NCBI GenBank assembly: GCA_001797935.1
Contig: MGQT01000117.1
Coordinates: 1-16,538 of the forward strand
Source of the DNA: Deltaproteobacteria bacterium RBG_16_54_18
Lineage (GTDB): Bacteria; Desulfobacterota; B13-G15; RBG-16-54-18
Length of the DNA stretch: 16,538 nt
Direction: 5' to 3'
In this document: piece after piece, positions 15,090-16,538 of the stretch
Numbering within the stretch: the stretch's first letter is position 1
How the letters are laid out: each line of letters begins with the position of its first letter
The notes under the pieces: model-generated
Database searches by the model: none
Seen by the model: the letters and a program-made list of their open reading frames with translations, nothing else
What the model was told of the DNA's origin: nothing
Program-made: the position numbers and the translations under genes

Positions 15090-15395
15090 GTGTTTACCAA
15101 TGTCCTGCAAGAGATGTTGAATATCGTCTACGGTGCGATACAGTACCTGCCGGATGTCAAGATCAGCATCGGCATCGCCCTTGCCCTGCTTCTTCTGATC
15201 TATTTCAAGGGGGCAGTAGGCGGTCTCGCTATCTCCATTCTGGTCACCATCTTTATTGCCGACTCCTTCTTCTCAGAAGGTGACCTTTATCAGATGACCA
15301 TGGAGAGGGCCGTGGCCGGTATGACCCTCGGCTTCTTTGCCTTTTTTGTAAATCTTTATTTTATCATGAAGACCCTCGCCGACTGGAAAGACTGA
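15090..15395 (+). CDS. Small hypothetical inner-membrane protein
   Basis: 101 residues from GTG 15090, chosen because AAGGAG sits seven bases upstream; the same frame extends back to 14745 but that part overlaps uvrA and its promoter on the other strand. Three hydrophobic segments: about 25-38 (IGIALALLLLIYF), 40-58 (GAVGGLAISILVTIFIAD) and 76-95 (VAGMTLGFFAFFVNLYFIMK). The C-terminus is charged (TLADWKD). I do not recognise the family; many Desulfobacterota have such small membrane ORFs next to TPR or repair genes. It is divergent from uvrA and upstream of the TPR gene, but each has its own promoter-like sequence, so linkage is weak evidence of function. Confidence 0.75.
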   Translation: MFTNVLQEMLNIVYGAIQYLPDVKISIGIALALLLLIYFKGAVGGLAISILVTIFIADSFFSEGDLYQMTMERAVAGMTLGFFAFFVNLYFIMKTLADWKD

Positions 15396-15480
15396 AATCC
15401 TTGACCCGATCAGTCTCTTCCCCTCCCGACGGTGGCCACCGAACAGAGGTATCGCTCATACCTGATCAATGACGTTTTTC

Positions 15481-15510
15481 TTGACAACCCCATGCCTTTC
15501 TCGCGATAAT
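15481..15510 (+). promoter_or_regulatory. Promoter of the TPR protein gene
   Basis: Perfect TTGACA (15481-15486), 18-base spacer, GATAAT (15505-15510), 32 bases before the ATG, which is itself preceded by AAGGA at good spacing. Confidence 0.65.
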
Positions 15511-15542
15511 ATTGGGACCAGCCGGGGGCGGAAGGACAAATA

Positions 15543-16460
15543 ATGGTCGGAGACAGTGACAGGATATTTGAGCTCGCCCAGAAGATCACGCAGAAAAAGG
15601 GCCTCAAAAAGACCATCAAGGAATACCAAAAGACCGTAGATTCTGATCCAAACGATTTTAAAACCAGGATAAAGCTCGGTGATCTCTATCTTCGCCGCGG
15701 GAATCTCGAAAAGGCGGTGCAAGAATACTTCAGCGTGGCAGAATACTACATCAAAGAAGAGCTGGATCTCAAGGCCATCGGCATATTCAAGAGAATACTC
15801 GTCTTAAATCCGGGGATGATCGAATCCTATTATAAACTCGCTGATCTCTATCGCAAGAGGGGACTCTTCGCAGAAGCGAAAGTACAATATCAAAAGATTT
15901 TGGAAGTTGATCCCAAGGAAAAGAAGGCACGGGATGGTATCCAATCGTTGGAAAAAAAGGCCGCCGAGGCCAAAACTACGGAAAAAAAGGTTATAGAAGA
16001 TACCGTCAGAGAGAAAGATCCGGTTTGGAACTCGATCTTACATGAATTACAGAGACAATTGTCCGCCCAGTTGAGCGAGGAGGATTATCAAACCCATTAC
16101 CATTTAGGAATCGCCTTTCAGGAAATGGGGCTCTTCGAGAGGGCTATTGAAGAATTTAAGATCTCCCTGGGAAACCCCGCTCAGGAGTTTAACGGCTACC
16201 TGATGTTGGGGTCATGCTATCGCTGCATGGGAGACTGCAATGAAGCAATAGAAAATTTAAAAAAAGGGCTCAAGATTAAACCGTTGACCAATAAACAGTA
16301 CGAGGATCTGTATTATCAGTTGGGGCTCACCTATGAGGCAGACGGGCAGACAAAAGCGGCCCTGGACTCCTATAATAAGGTTGTCGAAATCAAGGGGGGT
16401 AAGGCACCTGCCGCGTTGCAATTGAAGATAGAAAAAATGAAAGAGCAAATGATGGGGTGA
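15543..16460 (+). CDS. Tetratricopeptide repeat protein
   Basis: 305 residues with no signal peptide or TM segment, so probably cytoplasmic. At least five TPR-like helical pairs: about 36-69 (DPNDFKTRIKLGDLYLRRGN...), 74-91 (partial), 92-125 (YYKLADLYRKRGLFAEAKVQYQ), 184-215 (THYHLGIAFQEMGLFERAIEEF), 217-250 and 253-286 (YYQLGLTYEADGQTKAALDSY). A charged, coiled-coil-like linker at about 126-160 splits the array in two. TPR arrays are protein-binding scaffolds; the partner is unknown. Similar two-part proteins are common in Desulfobacterota. ATG 15543 has AAGGA seven bases upstream and its own promoter. No enzyme domain is visible. Confidence 0.88.
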   Translation: MVGDSDRIFELAQKITQKKGLKKTIKEYQKTVDSDPNDFKTRIKLGDLYLRRGNLEKAVQEYFSVAEYYIKEELDLKAIGIFKRILVLNPGMIESYYKLADLYRKRGLFAEAKVQYQKILEVDPKEKKARDGIQSLEKKAAEAKTTEKKVIEDTVREKDPVWNSILHELQRQLSAQLSEEDYQTHYHLGIAFQEMGLFERAIEEFKISLGNPAQEFNGYLMLGSCYRCMGDCNEAIENLKKGLKIKPLTNKQYEDLYYQLGLTYEADGQTKAALDSYNKVVEIKGGKAPAALQLKIEKMKEQMMG

Positions 16461-16499
16461 TGCCCGTTACGGCGATTTTACTATTGCTCGGCATATGCC

Positions 16500-16538
16500 A
16501 TGAAAAATCATGATCAATCGAATTGGGTTATCCTGGAG
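16500..16538 (+). CDS. Possible start of next gene (partial)
   Basis: ATG at 16500 opens a frame of 13 codons (MKNHDQSNWVILE) to the window edge, 39 bases after the TPR stop. There is no clear ribosome-binding site, and the sequence is too short to recognise. Confidence 0.25.
   Translation, partial: MKNHDQSNWVILE

Noticed and set aside
15430..15441. Perfect 12-bp palindrome CGGTGGCCACCG
   Set aside because: No T tract follows and no second copy is seen nearby; too little to call a terminator or operator.
16460..16513. 17-codon frame MPVTAILLLLGICHEKS overlapping the TPR stop
   Set aside because: Very short, no ribosome-binding site and no family; it could be a leader peptide but nothing supports it.

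Overview
The window reads as chromosomal DNA of a Gram-negative bacterium. The domain style of the TPR protein, UvrA, SerS and ZnuABC proteins, together with a very large DUF11/SdrD-type surface protein, suggests Desulfobacterota (the former Deltaproteobacteria) or a neighbouring uncultivated lineage. That placement is inference; no rRNA is present. Core genes are moderately GC-rich, while the 4.98-6.75 kb stretch is clearly more AT-rich.

Layout: (1) 1-4705, minus strand: a giant secreted protein with a signal peptide, eight DUF11 repeats and at least four SdrD/Cna-B-like repeats. It is broken by a frameshift near 981-988 and runs off the left edge. (2) 4937-6861: a small decayed genomic islet at tRNA-Arg(ACG). 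The 3' 40 bp of the tRNA gene are repeated exactly at the far end, and each copy is followed on the minus strand by a terminator-like hairpin. Inside are a secreted DUF1566 protein, the last ~50 codons of a tyrosine recombinase (LGH...VDVYGH motif), and a one-TM protein of unknown function with a lysine-rich tail. (3) 7008-7611 and 10308-10932: two parallel cassettes, each made of a minus-strand tRNA-Ser gene, a 13-bp perfect hairpin that uses the tRNA 3' end, a block of ~44-bp nested palindromes, a small GIY-YIG nuclease gene and further palindromes. (4) 7789-10307, plus strand, between those cassettes: a complete ZnuA/ZnuC/ZnuB-type metal ABC importer operon. (5) 10843-14884, minus strand: uvrA, then serS, then tRNA-Ser(TGA) only 26 bp after the serS stop. 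(6) 15090-16460, plus strand: a small membrane protein and a TPR protein, each with its own promoter-like sequence.

Two themes stand out. tRNA genes are the integration hot spots: tRNA-Arg has been used by an integrase, and both tRNA-Ser genes carry a GIY-YIG plus palindrome module on their 3' side. The most unusual structure is the family of ~44-bp units in which the outer arms are conserved while the inner hairpin stem is exchanged for unrelated but still self-complementary sequence, always near a tRNA-Ser/GIY-YIG pair. The metal importer, serS and uvrA look like ordinary functional housekeeping genes, although this UvrA lacks about 90 residues usually found between its first zinc-module cysteine pairs.
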